Part shown: one piece after another, positions 23,783-33,462 of the stretch | Position numbering within the stretch: the first letter of the stretch is position 1 | Layout: every line of letters starts with the position of its first letter | From: Ignavibacteriota bacterium | GTDB taxonomy: Bacteria; Bacteroidota; Ignavibacteria; Tepidaquicellales; Tepidaquicellaceae | DNA length: 34,842 nucleotides | Assembly (NCBI GenBank): GCA_020437545.1 | Contig: JAGQWH010000018.1 | Coordinates: 1-34,842, forward strand | Reading direction: 5' to 3' | The notes under the pieces: model-generated | The model's database searches: none | What the model was told of the DNA's origin: nothing | Seen by the model: only the letters and a program-made list of their open reading frames with translations | Translations under genes and position numbers: made by a program

Positions 23783-25057
23783 CTAATTAACAGTTAAAAT
23801 TTGTACACCTATAATTTTTTCAAGATTGCTTATAAGAATAAGATAATTTGTCTCCTCTTCGACCATCATTTTGTTATTTTGAATTAAGGATCTGTATGTA
23901 TCCAGAAGATCTATAAACTGATTTGAAGCTGTTTCATATGAGATCAGAGATGATTTGAAAGTCTCTTCTGTCTGCGGTATCAAAACTTCATTCAGGTATT
24001 TAATTTTTTCCTGAGATGAATTTATCATTACTATAATATTCTTCAATTCATTTTTCAGATTTACCTCGAGAGACTTCACTTCCGAATTTATTTTCTTTTC
24101 CATAATGATCTTCTCTTTTATCATAGCATCAATCCGTTTTTCATTCCATGGCATGAACGGAAGCTCCACTCCGATCCCGAATGATAAAAAACTCTCCTGC
24201 ATACCCGAATTATATTTGTATCCCGTTATAAGATTCAGATCAGGTTTTCTTTCAAGTTCGGATATAGTAGTTTCAATTTTATTTTCTTTGTTTTGCTGAT
24301 CCAATAATTTATAATCTGTATTATTAGATCTCATCTCGGAAATGAGCTTTGTTGTATCAAGATCCGGCGGGTTAATTTTTAAAAGTATGTTAAGGTTTTT
24401 GGTCTTAAAATCATCCGGAAGATCAATGTTTGTAAGTGTTCTGAGATTATTTAAGAATATTTTTTTATTATTGTTTAGTTCGATCTCTTCCAGCAGCAGC
24501 TTTTGGTATTCGTTATTACTTTTAAGAATATCGTACTGACTGCCTTTACCAACGGAATATTTTATTTCAAGCGAACCGGTAATGGAATGCATTATCTCTT
24601 TAAATTCATCATTAAAAGAAAGTAATCTTTCATTTACCGAAAGCATGAAATAATTTTCTTTTACCATTTTTATGAGTTCGATCTGCAATGCTTCTTTTTG
24701 AATTTCAGGTCTCAATGAATTAATCTTTGCAAGCGATTCCTTTGCATCGAGTTTACCGAATAGTTTTAACGGCTGCAAATAATTGACTTTGTAATTACCT
24801 GCATCACTTAAATTAACAGGAAGATCATCCAGCATAAATTCAAACATAGGTGAAGACTGATATCCTGCCTGATCTATTTTTGTAGAGAGTAACTTTTGTT
24901 CAAGATCAACAGGCTCAAGATTTACATTGGTTTTAATAGCAGCATTGACGAGATCCGTCAGTCCTGTATAGGAATATTTGGAATTGTCGGTTGTTGAATC
25001 CTGCTGAGCTATCAGCAGGTTAGAGATAAATAATATGAATATTAGAATGTGTTTCAT
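23783..25057 (-). CDS. TolC-family outer-membrane efflux protein (CusC-like, system 1)
   Basis: A 424-residue outer-membrane factor: signal peptide ending LLIAQ, two similar long-helix repeats (SYQSSPMFEFMLDDLPVNL region, then GYKYNSGMQESFLSFGIGVELPFMPWNEKR), and coiled-coil helices after each. It pairs with the HMBD adaptor 137 bp downstream. A hairpin terminator upstream (25070-25111) isolates it from the Cys-rich exported protein gene, so it likely has its own promoter. Confidence 0.92.
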   Translation of the reverse strand: MKHILIFILFISNLLIAQQDSTTDNSKYSYTGLTDLVNAAIKTNVNLEPVDLEQKLLSTKIDQAGYQSSPMFEFMLDDLPVNLSDAGNYKVNYLQPLKLFGKLDAKESLAKINSLRPEIQKEALQIELIKMVKENYFMLSVNERLLSFNDEFKEIMHSITGSLEIKYSVGKGSQYDILKSNNEYQKLLLEEIELNNNKKIFLNNLRTLTNIDLPDDFKTKNLNILLKINPPDLDTTKLISEMRSNNTDYKLLDQQNKENKIETTISELERKPDLNLITGYKYNSGMQESFLSFGIGVELPFMPWNEKRIDAMIKEKIIMEKKINSEVKSLEVNLKNELKNIIVMINSSQEKIKYLNEVLIPQTEETFKSSLISYETASNQFIDLLDTYRSLIQNNKMMVEEETNYLILISNLEKIIGVQILTVN

Positions 25058-25069
25058 TTAAAATTCCTT

Positions 25070-25111
25070 TTTTTAAAAAATAAAAGAATCCGGCAAAGTA
25101 AAACCTTGCCG
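25070..25111 (-). terminator. Rho-independent terminator after the Cys-rich exported protein gene
   Basis: On the minus strand CGGCAA and TTGCCG (25111-25106 and 25096-25091) form a 6-bp GC-containing stem with a 9-base loop, followed by a T-rich run (ATTCTTTTATTTTTT). It lies 28 bp after the stop at 25139 and before the TolC start. Confidence 0.7.
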
Positions 25112-25138
25112 TTTAGTAAAAGACTTTAAATGAAAATA

Positions 25139-25525
25139 TTAAATCAGAAAAGAGGAGTTAATTACGGGTATGTCCGGAATGGGTATATAACAAATTGAAA
25201 ATATATTTTGAGTTGTAAAAGTTTTTGTAAGCTCTGTAACAGAAATTTGATAAATAACTGATTGAACCGGGATATGATTTGTTACTTTGATGTTATTTTT
25301 TTCGAGTGTGTTGGAATTGTTTATTTCGCTTATGTGGATCTTACAACAAGCTTTTTCTTCAGAAGAGATCTTCATTACACCGGTTTGGGAATCCGTTTCA
25401 CATTCACAAGATGTCTGAACTTCACTCATTTTACACATCATCTGTGTAATTGCAAAACTGAAATTCGAATTCAGTAAAATTATTATTAGAAATAATGTAA
25501 AATATTTTATGTAAGATTTTATCAC
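25139..25525 (-). CDS. Small exported Cys-rich protein (HYC_CC_PP-like)
   Basis: A 128-residue protein read from a GTG at 25525. A signal peptide covers residues 1-25 (FTLFLIIILLNSNFSFA). Cys31, Cys40, Cys42 and the pair Cys60-Cys61 (EEKACCKIH) are in the mature part, and the end is IPIPDIPVINSSF. The Cys-Cys motif and Pro-containing C-terminus recall the HYC_CC_PP proteins of Bacteroidota, but the match is partial. The GTG is favoured because it gives a complete signal peptide. A TATACTTTG lies just upstream. Role: metal-responsive exported protein, unproven. Confidence 0.65.
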   Translation of the reverse strand: MIKSYIKYFTLFLIIILLNSNFSFAITQMMCKMSEVQTSCECETDSQTGVMKISSEEKACCKIHISEINNSNTLEKNNIKVTNHIPVQSVIYQISVTELTKTFTTQNIFSICYIPIPDIPVINSSFLI

Positions 25526-25645
25526 GTAGTCAAAGTATAAAAAATGATTTGAATTTAAAATCCAAAATTTATTAAAAATTATTCAGTTGCGGATTTTTGA
25601 ACGTGTCTGCCTGTTTAAAAATTCCATCGATTAAAATTACTCTGA

Positions 25646-26950
25646 TCAGTTCTCTTTGTAAATCTCCACACTGTCTTTATCTAATCTCAGTTTAAGCCAG
25701 TTCTTCAGTTTCTGCTGATCATCTGTTTTCAATGCTTTATCTGAATTATAGATCATTACGGGTATGACATTTTCAGTGCTGTCATTCTCTGTATAAAAAG
25801 TATGGTTGGAGACAGAAATTGAATTTATATCCGGATAAATCGAATTAACTTCTTTCAGGATCTGCTCATTGTCATAAGTGTTTTTTGCAATTTTTTCTTC
25901 AAGAAGCTTTATCTTTGCATCTTTTTCATTGACTTTAAATTCACTGACTTTGACTTCATTAAGAATGTCGCTTTTTAATTTCTGAATATTATCTGATGAG
26001 TCCTGCATAACATAAAGTTTTGTGTCCGGAAGTCCGTAATCTATCATTTTATTTTCAGCACTGTCGATAGTGCTTTCCGGGACTTTGGATAAAAATGCAA
26101 TTTCAATGGTTTTAGGAGTGCTGCTGTAACTTGTCCTTTTATATATAACCGTATTTCCTTCAAGGGTAAATTCCTTATTGATAAATTCATTTACGGACTG
26201 TGTAAATTTCTGCTGTTCATAAAGTGAATAGGCAAAAAAAATACTTGGAATTAACATCAGAAGTACAATTGCGGTGATACCGTATTTTACCTGCTTTCTT
26301 TTATTTTCATCAATTTCCTTGGAAGGATATTTCAAATATTTTACAATTGAAAATGTTGCTATACAGATAAATACACAATTAATAGAATAAAGAAATAAAG
26401 ACCCGAAAAAAAATCTGTAATTCCCTATAGCAAGTCCGTAACCTGCCGTGCACAATGGCGGCATAAGAGCAGTGGCAATCGCAACTCCCGGGATGGGATT
26501 TCCTTTTTCCAGTCTTGTAACAGCAATTACACCAACCAGTCCGCCGAAAAATGCTATCAGCACATCATATATATTCGGCGAAGTTCGCATCAGAATTTCT
26601 GACTGAGCTTCCTTAAAAGGACTGACTACAAAATACAAAGTGGAAACTACAAGTCCGACCAGAGTAGCTATTAAAAGATTTCTGATTGAAGTTTTCAGAA
26701 GGGGAAAATCATAAATGCCAAGTGCAAACCCGGAACCGACTATGGGTCCCATTAAAGGAGAGATAAGCATTGCGCCGATAATTACTGCTGTCGAATTTAT
26801 ATTCAGCCCAATGGAAGCTACCATTATGGCACATGCAAGTATCCAGAAATTTGCACCGGTGAAGGAAATATTATTCTTTACACTCTCAAGAGTTTTATTC
26901 TTGTCATCTTCACCTTTATTAAGATTGAAAAGATCATGTAAAAACGTCAT
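25646..26950 (-). CDS. DUF389 family membrane protein
   Basis: A 434-residue protein: short soluble start, then the DUF389 hydrophobic core with IGAMLISPLMGPI, LIAFFGGLVGVIAV, GVAIATALMPPLC and about six to eight helices to residue 240. A C-terminal soluble part follows (250-434) with a helical KIKLLEEKIAKNTYDNEQ and strands. DUF389 members have no proven function; transport has been suggested. The preceding gap shows gene decay. It is not obviously part of the copper island. Confidence 0.88.
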   Translation of the reverse strand: MTFLHDLFNLNKGEDDKNKTLESVKNNISFTGANFWILACAIMVASIGLNINSTAVIIGAMLISPLMGPIVGSGFALGIYDFPLLKTSIRNLLIATLVGLVVSTLYFVVSPFKEAQSEILMRTSPNIYDVLIAFFGGLVGVIAVTRLEKGNPIPGVAIATALMPPLCTAGYGLAIGNYRFFFGSLFLYSINCVFICIATFSIVKYLKYPSKEIDENKRKQVKYGITAIVLLMLIPSIFFAYSLYEQQKFTQSVNEFINKEFTLEGNTVIYKRTSYSSTPKTIEIAFLSKVPESTIDSAENKMIDYGLPDTKLYVMQDSSDNIQKLKSDILNEVKVSEFKVNEKDAKIKLLEEKIAKNTYDNEQILKEVNSIYPDINSISVSNHTFYTENDSTENVIPVMIYNSDKALKTDDQQKLKNWLKLRLDKDSVEIYKEN

Positions 26951-26983
26951 TTTTAATAAGGAAAAAATTAAAGAATACTTTAT

Positions 26984-27136
26984 TTATTTTACATATCTGT
27001 CATCCTTAAAGATTCCGTGCTTATAACCGTCCGGATCACATAATAGAGCTATCCATACTTTTTTGATATTAGCATTTTTGGCTTTGCTACCTTGCCTCAG
27101 GTTTGTTACTTCATTAAAATAAATTTGTCCGGATTC
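26984..27136 (-). pseudogene. Decayed ORF remnant, possibly VOC/glyoxalase-like
   Basis: In the 386-bp gap between the DUF389 and glutamate dehydrogenase genes, one frame without a start codon reads GQIYFNEVTN, then KKVWIALLCDPDGYKHGIF and KDDRYVK before TAA. The WIALLCDPDGYKHGI segment is suggestive of a VOC/glyoxalase C-terminus. Part of another frame upstream (YPEESEVSIIDFENPDKF) also looks coding-like, as after a frameshift. No full gene can be built. Family assignment is tentative. Confidence 0.35.
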
Positions 27137-27227
27137 TCAAAATCTATTATACTGACTTCAGACTCTTCAGGATATTTCCTTTTAAAGATTGCTCAATTTC
27201 CCCGGTCATTTTTTTTCCCGAAATATG

Positions 27228-27274
27228 CCGGCCGGTATTCTATACTGACAAATTACTCAAACTTCCGGCCGGAA
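27228..27274. repeat. Twin CCGGCCGG palindromes downstream of glutamate dehydrogenase
   Basis: CCGGCCGG occurs at 27228-27235 and 27265-27272; the second extends to the 12-bp palindrome TTCCGGCCGGAA (27263-27274). They are GC-rich islands in AT-rich DNA, 60-110 bp past the gdhA stop, and could fold or pair with each other. A termination or extragenic-repeat role is possible. Otherwise 26951-27336 holds only the decayed frame. Confidence 0.5.
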
Positions 27275-27336
27275 ACTTCTTTAAAAAAATTAAATAAAAA
27301 TTAAAACTAAAAATTTACAATTTATAATTGAATGCG

Positions 27337-28773
27337 TTATGGGAAAATTCCAAGATTCAGATAGGATACAGCGATCTTGTCTATCGCACTGATGAATGCC
27401 GCTGTTCTTAAAGATTCAATTTTTTTATTATGCATTTTAATATCACGAATCTGCTGATAAGCTGACATCATGGTTTCTTCAAGACCTGAATCTACCAATT
27501 CTCGTTCACTAGCTCCTTTCACAAGAATTTCTCTCTGACCTTTGGTTAACTGGAAGTTACTTATTTCTTCCATAGCATTTACAAAATTCAGATTTGCAAC
27601 TTCTTCATATCTTTTTCCCATCCTTCCGAATGATACATGTGAAAGGTTTTTAAGCCATTCAAAATATGAAACAGTTACTCCGCCGGCATTGAGATAAAGA
27701 TCAGGAATTATAAGAGCGCCTCTGCTCAGCATTATTTTTTCTGCTTCCGGAGTTACAGGTCCGTTTGCGCCTTCACCTATTATTTTAGCTTTGATCTTTT
27801 TTGCATTAGCCTTTGTGATCTGATTTTCAAGTGCTGCAGGGATCAGGATATCACAATCAAGCTCGAGTGCATCCGAAGATCTTTTTATGTTTTTTGCGCC
27901 TTTATAATTCAGGATACTTCCGGTAGACTTTCTGTGCTTAAACACATCGGCTACATCCAGTCCTTTTGAGTTATATATCGCACCTTCAAATTCAGCGATC
28001 GCAATTATCACACCGCCTGCTTCCTGACAATATAAACCTGCATAATATCCGACATTGCCGAGACCCTGAAGTACAATTTTTTTACCTTCCATGCCTGTAG
28101 ACAAATTAAGCTTTTTCATATCTTCAGAAATATTTACTGCTTCACGTAACCCAAAGAAAACGCCTCTTCCTGTTGCTTCTCTTCTTCCTCTTATACCGTG
28201 CTGACTCAATGGCTTTCCGGTCACACATGCATTTGCATCAAGCTGACCCGGATTGAATGTAGCATAAGTATCGGCGATCCATGCCATTTCTCTCTCGCCT
28301 GTTCCGTAATCAGGAGCCGGTACATCAATTCCGGGTCCGATAAGATTTTTTTTGATAAGTTCTGAAGTGTATCTTCTTGTAATATTTTCAAGCTGACTTT
28401 CTGAATATTTGCGTGGGTCAATTTTTATTCCTCCCTTTGCACCTCCAAACGGAACATCTACGACGGCGCATTTATAGGTCATAAGCGCTGCAAGTGCTTT
28501 CACTTCATCGGTGTTTACCATTAAGCTGTATCTGATACCGCCTTTTACGGGGGTTTTGTGATGTGAATGTTCAACTCTCCATGCATCTAAAACTTCAAAA
28601 TCTCCGCCTTTGGTTCTTAGTGGAAAACAAAATCTGTATATACTGTTGCATCTTCTGATCTGATCCAGTAATCCTGCAGGATGTTTGGTATACTCCGCTG
28701 CCTTGTCGAAGTAACTGCATACATCATCAAAAAAATGAGTATCCTGTTCTGAGTCTTTGCTGCTTTTAAACAT
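27337..28773 (-). CDS. gdhA: Glutamate dehydrogenase (Glu/Leu/Phe/Val dehydrogenase family)
   Basis: A 478-residue enzyme catalysing reversible oxidative deamination of glutamate to 2-oxoglutarate and ammonia. The substrate-binding part has [14 protein letters not shown], the catalytic-Lys region [13 protein letters not shown] and [17 protein letters not shown]. The Rossmann part has [14 protein letters not shown] and the C-terminal half [24 protein letters not shown]. These are the marks of the hexameric family. NAD versus NADP use is not decided. Length is somewhat above the usual 410-450, mostly an extended N-terminus (1-40). It appears to be a single-gene unit. Confidence 0.93.
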   Translation of the reverse strand: MFKSSKDSEQDTHFFDDVCSYFDKAAEYTKHPAGLLDQIRRCNSIYRFCFPLRTKGGDFEVLDAWRVEHSHHKTPVKGGIRYSLMVNTDEVKALAALMTYKCAVVDVPFGGAKGGIKIDPRKYSESQLENITRRYTSELIKKNLIGPGIDVPAPDYGTGEREMAWIADTYATFNPGQLDANACVTGKPLSQHGIRGRREATGRGVFFGLREAVNISEDMKKLNLSTGMEGKKIVLQGLGNVGYYAGLYCQEAGGVIIAIAEFEGAIYNSKGLDVADVFKHRKSTGSILNYKGAKNIKRSSDALELDCDILIPAALENQITKANAKKIKAKIIGEGANGPVTPEAEKIMLSRGALIIPDLYLNAGGVTVSYFEWLKNLSHVSFGRMGKRYEEVANLNFVNAMEEISNFQLTKGQREILVKGASERELVDSGLEETMMSAYQQIRDIKMHNKKIESLRTAAFISAIDKIAVSYLNLGIFP

Positions 28774-28867
28774 AATGAATTTTTATTTTTTTTATGAATG
28801 ATTGTTTAAGCAAAATAAAACAAACCAAAGTTTAATTCAATGTTCATTCAGGCACAGTAAACCGCGG

Positions 28868-28886
28868 TAAATTTTATAAATTTACT
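28868..28886. other. AT-rich inverted repeat GTAAATTT-TAT-AAATTTAC
   Basis: An 8-bp perfect inverted repeat with a 3-base centre in the 149-bp gap between the methyltransferase and glutamate dehydrogenase genes. It could be an operator of gdhA or a weak hairpin after the methyltransferase gene. Little more can be said. Confidence 0.3.
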
Positions 28887-28922
28887 CTGATACATTATCT
28901 TGACCATTGAACCAAAAAAAGA

Positions 28923-29753
28923 TCAGTGCTTTAAATAAATTCCGCTTTGAACACATAATTTATTTTCTTTTAGATTTTCATTTAAGTTGGATAATTTAAT
29001 ACTTGTTTGCTCTGTCATCAATACATTTAATCCAAGCTTCGGCTGTCCTGCTTTCTTGTTGTTCTCAAAAGCGTTATTAAAAAATTCTATAGACTCGTTT
29101 GTCCTGTTCTTTTTTGCTGATTCAATAAAACCAATCTCTGTTAAAAGTTTTTCGTAATCGTCTGTTGTTATTAAAAAATTTATTGAATCATCATCTGCCC
29201 ATGGAAGTGGAAAGATAAGATCTTTTTTACCGGTACTGAAGATATCATAATATATAAATTTCCCTTCCTTTTTCAGAACTCTGAATAATTCTGAATACAA
29301 TTGATTCTTATCCCTGATATTCATCTGCGCATGCTGAGTCCACACGACATCAAATGTCTCATTTGCAAAAGGAAGTTGTGTTGCATCAGCTGCAATAAAT
29401 TCCGTAAGATGATTCAGGCTCACCAGTTCAGAAAGAAGAGTTGCTGTCCGGATAAATTCTTCTGTCAGATCCACACCCGTGACATTGCATTCAAAAACAT
29501 CAGCAAGCATTCTTGCAGGACCTCCAATGCCGCATCCTGCATCCAGTATTTTCTGTCCTTCTTTTATTCCACCTTCATGGGCAATTTCCAGAGATATTTC
29601 TGCACCTTTAATATGAAATTCATCAACCGAAGATATATCCTTTCTTGTAACTTTGTCTTTTTCTATTCCCTGCTCTTTTAACTTGTGAAGAATTGTTTCA
29701 TAAATATTTTCTCTCGTGTAATGTCCGCTTACAGATCTGTCTGAACTTTGCAT
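28923..29753 (-). CDS. Class I SAM-dependent methyltransferase
   Basis: A 276-residue protein with the SAM-binding motif I ILDAGCGIGGPARML (about 68-82), the acidic motif II end VTGVDLTEEFI, motif III AADATQLPFANETFDVVW and the post motif LFRVLKKEGKFIYYDIF. The pattern (WTQHAQMNIRDK) resembles sarcosine/dimethylglycine or UbiE-like enzymes, which act on small amines or lipids. The substrate is not certain. It is 27 bp downstream of the P-type ATPase gene, so they may be co-transcribed. Confidence 0.88.
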   Translation of the reverse strand: MQSSDRSVSGHYTRENIYETILHKLKEQGIEKDKVTRKDISSVDEFHIKGAEISLEIAHEGGIKEGQKILDAGCGIGGPARMLADVFECNVTGVDLTEEFIRTATLLSELVSLNHLTEFIAADATQLPFANETFDVVWTQHAQMNIRDKNQLYSELFRVLKKEGKFIYYDIFSTGKKDLIFPLPWADDDSINFLITTDDYEKLLTEIGFIESAKKNRTNESIEFFNNAFENNKKAGQPKLGLNVLMTEQTSIKLSNLNENLKENKLCVQSGIYLKH

Positions 29754-29780
29754 TATTATATTTTTTAAATGAATGATTTA

Positions 29781-32363
29781 CTATGATGAATTTTTCTTTA
29801 TCCTGATTTTTTTCTTTATGTATTTTTCCAGTTCGACTGCATGAAACACGACCGTAGAAAGTAACAGACATATCACAAGATCAGTCATCGATAGAGGATT
29901 GGTTTTAAAAACTTTATTTGCAGCAGGCAGATAAATTACCATTAGCTGAAGTACAAGTGTCAGTAACGCAGCTCCGAATAAAGGAAGATTACTGAATATC
30001 CCGCGTTTGTATAATAATTCATAATCACTTCTGATAGCCATTACATGACCTATTTGCGACAAAGCCAGGACTGTGAAAACCATAGTCTGCCAGTCAGGAT
30101 TACCGGTATGGAATGCCCATGCCTGCAGAGCTAATGTAACACCTGCCATTAACATTCCGACCCAGACTATATGGTAACCGATACCGTCCGAAAATAGACT
30201 TTCATTCGTACTCCGCGGCGGACGGCTCATGACATCAGGCTCTTCATTCTCACTTGCCAGAGCAAGTCCGGGAAGACCGTCTGTAACTAAATTTATCCAA
30301 AGCAGATGTATCGGTATCAAAGGGATCGGAAGTCCGAAAAACGGAGCTAAAAATATTATCATGATCTCCGCGCTGTTACATGTCATAATGTATTTGACAA
30401 ACTTTCTTATGTTATCATAAATCCTTCTTCCTTCTTTTACAGCTCTTACTATCGTTACAAAATTGTCATCAAGCAAGATCATATGTGAAGCTTCCTTGCT
30501 CACATCTGTTCCGTTTATTCCCATGGCTATACCAATGTTTGATGACTTTAATGAAGGAGCATCATTTACTCCGTCACCTGTCATTGCGACAAAATTGTTT
30601 TTCTTCTGAAGAGCTTTTACTATGCTTAGCTTTTGTTCTGGACTTACCCGGGCATAAACTCTTATATTCTCTACTTTATCAGTGAATTCATATTCAGTCA
30701 TATTTTGTAATTCTTTACCTGTGACAGAAAGATTATTTTCCTGAAGTATCCCGATTTCTTTTGCTATTGATGAAGCTGTTGCAGCGTGATCCCCGGTTAT
30801 CATTACTGTTTTAATTCCGGCGGTTTTACATTCCTGAATTGCTGATTTGACTTCAGGTCTTGGCGGATCTATCATCCCTGCCAATCCGCTGAAAGTAATA
30901 TTGGATTCAATAATATCAGAGTCCGGAGGTTCGGATAATTCCGAAAGTATTTTATATCCGAATGCAATAACTCTGATTCCCTTACCTGCGAGTTCTTCTG
31001 TTTTTGATAAAACAAATTCCTTATTAATTCCTGAATAAAATTTTTCTGCAATGACTTCAGCAGCGCCTTTTGTAATTATCAGATATTTATCTTTTAATTT
31101 ATGCACAGTTGTCATGCACTTCCTGTTGCTGTCGAAAGGTATTTCGGCTAATCGCTTGTATTCATTTCTCAGATCGGTAATTAAAAGACCTGCATGCTGT
31201 GATTTTACATATTCAACCAAAGCGATTTCAGTCGGATCACCAATGAGAATCTGCTCTTTGTTTATATTAACATCATTGTTCAGAGCCATGCTAAGTTCAA
31301 GAATAGAAAGACCGGAAAGCTCTCCTTTAATATCTTTATTCTCTTCAACTTCAACCACCGTCATTTTATTGAGAGTAAGTGTCCCGGTTTTGTCAGAGCA
31401 AATAAAATTTACCGATCCCAGTGTTTCTACTGCATAAAGTTTTCTTATAAGAACATTTACTTTCACCATCCTTTTTGCGCCTGCTGCCAGGGCAATTGTT
31501 ATAAGAGCCGGAAGGGCTTCGGGTATTGCTGCCACTGCAAGAGAGATAGAAAGCAAAAGCATATTGACCGGATCTTCACCTCTTAGCAACCCGATCACAA
31601 AAAGTAAAATACATATAAGAAATATCAGATATGAAAGCTTTTTGCCGAAATCATTCATTCTGATCTGAAGTGGAGTTGCCGATTCTTCCACATCCAGCAT
31701 TTTTGCGATCTTACCGATCTCGGTATTCATACCTGTGGAGACAACAACACCTTTTGCTCTTCCTGCAGTTATGAGAGTGGTTTTATAAAGCATATTGAAT
31801 CTGTCTCCTAATGAGACCTCTGCTTCATTTATTACATCAGAATTTTTATTGACTGAAACAGACTCTCCGGTAAGGGATGATTCATCTGCTTTCAGACTAA
31901 ATGTTTCAATGAGACGGATATCAGCCGGGACAATATTACCCGTTTCCAGAACTATCACATCTCCCGGAACGAGTTCTTCCGCGTCGACTGACTGAACTTT
32001 GCCGTCTCTTATAACACTTGCATTCAATGCTGCCATTTTCTTTAAAGCTTCAAGAGCTTTCTCAGCCCGGTATTCCTGAACAAAACCGAGTATGGCATTT
32101 AATATTACTATTACAAGAATGATTATAGTATCGGTGAGATCTCCGATTATTCCGGAAACTACAGCAGCTGCTATCAGAACAATTATCATAAAATCCCTGA
32201 ACTGATTTAAAAACATCAGCCAGACAGATTTTTTTCTTACATCATCAAGTCTGTTCTTTCCGAATTCACTTTGCTTCTGAATTACAGATTCCGCAGATAG
32301 TCCCTGTTCAGAAGTGCCTGTCATTTCAAATATTTTATTTATGTCTTTCTTATGCCAGTCCAT
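29781..32363 (-). CDS. P2-type (Ca2+-transporting) P-type ATPase
   Basis: An 860-residue ATPase: actuator TGES (165-168), the M4 motif PEALP (281-285), phosphorylation site DKTGT (324-328), nucleotide domain, hinge MTGDGVNDAP, and M6 NLVTDGLPGLALA as in SERCA-like pumps. The N-terminal cation-ATPase domain (EQGLSAESVIQKQSEFGKN) fits. Ca2+ is the expected substrate; Mn2+ is possible for similar pumps. The CaCA antiporter gene is just upstream (58 bp), and both point to Ca2+ extrusion. The sequence appears intact. Confidence 0.92.
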   Translation of the reverse strand: MDWHKKDINKIFEMTGTSEQGLSAESVIQKQSEFGKNRLDDVRKKSVWLMFLNQFRDFMIIVLIAAAVVSGIIGDLTDTIIILVIVILNAILGFVQEYRAEKALEALKKMAALNASVIRDGKVQSVDAEELVPGDVIVLETGNIVPADIRLIETFSLKADESSLTGESVSVNKNSDVINEAEVSLGDRFNMLYKTTLITAGRAKGVVVSTGMNTEIGKIAKMLDVEESATPLQIRMNDFGKKLSYLIFLICILLFVIGLLRGEDPVNMLLLSISLAVAAIPEALPALITIALAAGAKRMVKVNVLIRKLYAVETLGSVNFICSDKTGTLTLNKMTVVEVEENKDIKGELSGLSILELSMALNNDVNINKEQILIGDPTEIALVEYVKSQHAGLLITDLRNEYKRLAEIPFDSNRKCMTTVHKLKDKYLIITKGAAEVIAEKFYSGINKEFVLSKTEELAGKGIRVIAFGYKILSELSEPPDSDIIESNITFSGLAGMIDPPRPEVKSAIQECKTAGIKTVMITGDHAATASSIAKEIGILQENNLSVTGKELQNMTEYEFTDKVENIRVYARVSPEQKLSIVKALQKKNNFVAMTGDGVNDAPSLKSSNIGIAMGINGTDVSKEASHMILLDDNFVTIVRAVKEGRRIYDNIRKFVKYIMTCNSAEIMIIFLAPFFGLPIPLIPIHLLWINLVTDGLPGLALASENEEPDVMSRPPRSTNESLFSDGIGYHIVWVGMLMAGVTLALQAWAFHTGNPDWQTMVFTVLALSQIGHVMAIRSDYELLYKRGIFSNLPLFGAALLTLVLQLMVIYLPAANKVFKTNPLSMTDLVICLLLSTVVFHAVELEKYIKKKIRIKKNSS

Positions 32364-32421
32364 TTATAACAAATAAATATTTACAAAATTTAAAAAAAAT
32401 TAAAACTTCCGGTTACTGATT

Positions 32422-33420
32422 TTATTTCAGAATAAACAATAATATCATAAGACCTGCATAAAGCAGTAATATTATAAAAGCGTCAGCAGCAAGAAGAAAT
32501 CTCTTTCGCTCTGCCTTGAACAACAATCCGATCGCAGCGACTGCAGTCATTATTATTACAAACAATATTGAGATCAGATTCTCAGGATGAATCGCAGCGA
32601 AAAGAGAGCCTCCCCTGTAAAACAGATCATCTATTCCAAGTATAAAAATATTGAAAATGTTACTGCCGAATAAATTTCCTACCGCCATATCCACAGAGCC
32701 AATTCTAATCGCTGAAATGCATACAACTAACTCCGGAAGAGATGTTGATATTGCAAGAAATAAAGTCCCGAAGAATGTATTTCCCATTCCCGATTGCGTG
32801 GCAAGAATATTTCCGAAGTAAGGCAGAAACAGTGCAGCAGCTACAACTATAAACGCATTAAAAGCATAACGCATAAGGGTTTTCTGAAGTGCAGCAGAAT
32901 CTGTTTTTACTAATTCTTTTTCCTTTGCCTTTTGATCATTTCTGTTTTCAAATTTGAAAATTAACCAGATAGATAATAAATAAACTATAAATATAACCGG
33001 TGTCATTAAACTGATCCATCCGATAACAGGTGTTTCTGCAGACAAAAGGATTGCAAGCCCGCTGAGTGTAATTAGAATTATTCCGCATGCACCGGCAAAT
33101 ACATGTGTACTTCTTACTAAAGAAGTAATAGGTTTTTTTAAAAGTACATCAAGTATGGATAAAATAAAAAGATTAAAAACACAACTGCCGAATATATCAC
33201 CTGCAGCAAGATCAGGGGCATTTACGATTGCTACTGAACTTATACCCGTGATCAGTTCGGGAAGTGATGTAATAGATGCCATCATTATCAGCCCGATCCA
33301 TGCCTTGCCTAAACCCGTTTGCTCCGCAATCCGATCACCATAAAAAGAAAGTTTTATACCTGCATAAACAATCGCTGCTGAACAAAATATAAATCCTGAT
33401 ATAGATTCTAAAACTTCCAA
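32422..33420 (-). CDS. CaCA-family Ca2+/cation antiporter (YrbG-like), TTG start
   Basis: A 332-residue protein with about ten helices and two inverted alpha-repeats. Repeat 1 has GLIMMASITSLPELITGIS and GDIFGSCVFNLFIL; repeat 2 has FLAISTSLPELVVCI and VGNLFGSNIFNIFIL. These are the ion-binding motifs of the family. The start is TTG at 33420, giving MEVLESISGFIF with TM1 complete; the next in-frame Met is about residue 46, too late. An in-frame stop lies just upstream, inside the heptamer array. Expected role: Ca2+ (or Na+/Ca2+) exchange beside the P2-type ATPase. Confidence 0.88.
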   Translation of the reverse strand: MEVLESISGFIFCSAAIVYAGIKLSFYGDRIAEQTGLGKAWIGLIMMASITSLPELITGISSVAIVNAPDLAAGDIFGSCVFNLFILSILDVLLKKPITSLVRSTHVFAGACGIILITLSGLAILLSAETPVIGWISLMTPVIFIVYLLSIWLIFKFENRNDQKAKEKELVKTDSAALQKTLMRYAFNAFIVVAAALFLPYFGNILATQSGMGNTFFGTLFLAISTSLPELVVCISAIRIGSVDMAVGNLFGSNIFNIFILGIDDLFYRGGSLFAAIHPENLISILFVIIMTAVAAIGLLFKAERKRFLLAADAFIILLLYAGLMILLFILK

Positions 33421-33423
33421 TGG

Positions 33424-33462
33424 TATTAAGTATTAAGTATTAAGTATTAAGTATTAAGTATT
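33424..33462. repeat. Heptanucleotide array (TATTAAG)5.6 upstream of the CaCA antiporter
   Basis: Five perfect copies plus four bases of TATTAAG, with no interruption, begin 3 bp upstream of the TTG start at 33420. A 7-bp unit is not a multiple of three, so copy-number changes would alter spacing or frame. Stops occur within each unit on the minus strand. Confidence 0.95.

Noticed and set aside
27092-27304. Plus-strand 70-residue frame in the decayed gap
   Set aside because: No start context or motif; it runs through the GC-rich palindromes.
29301-29681. Plus-strand Cys-rich frame of 126 residues
   Set aside because: It is antisense to the SAM methyltransferase motif region; the Cys come from reversed codons.
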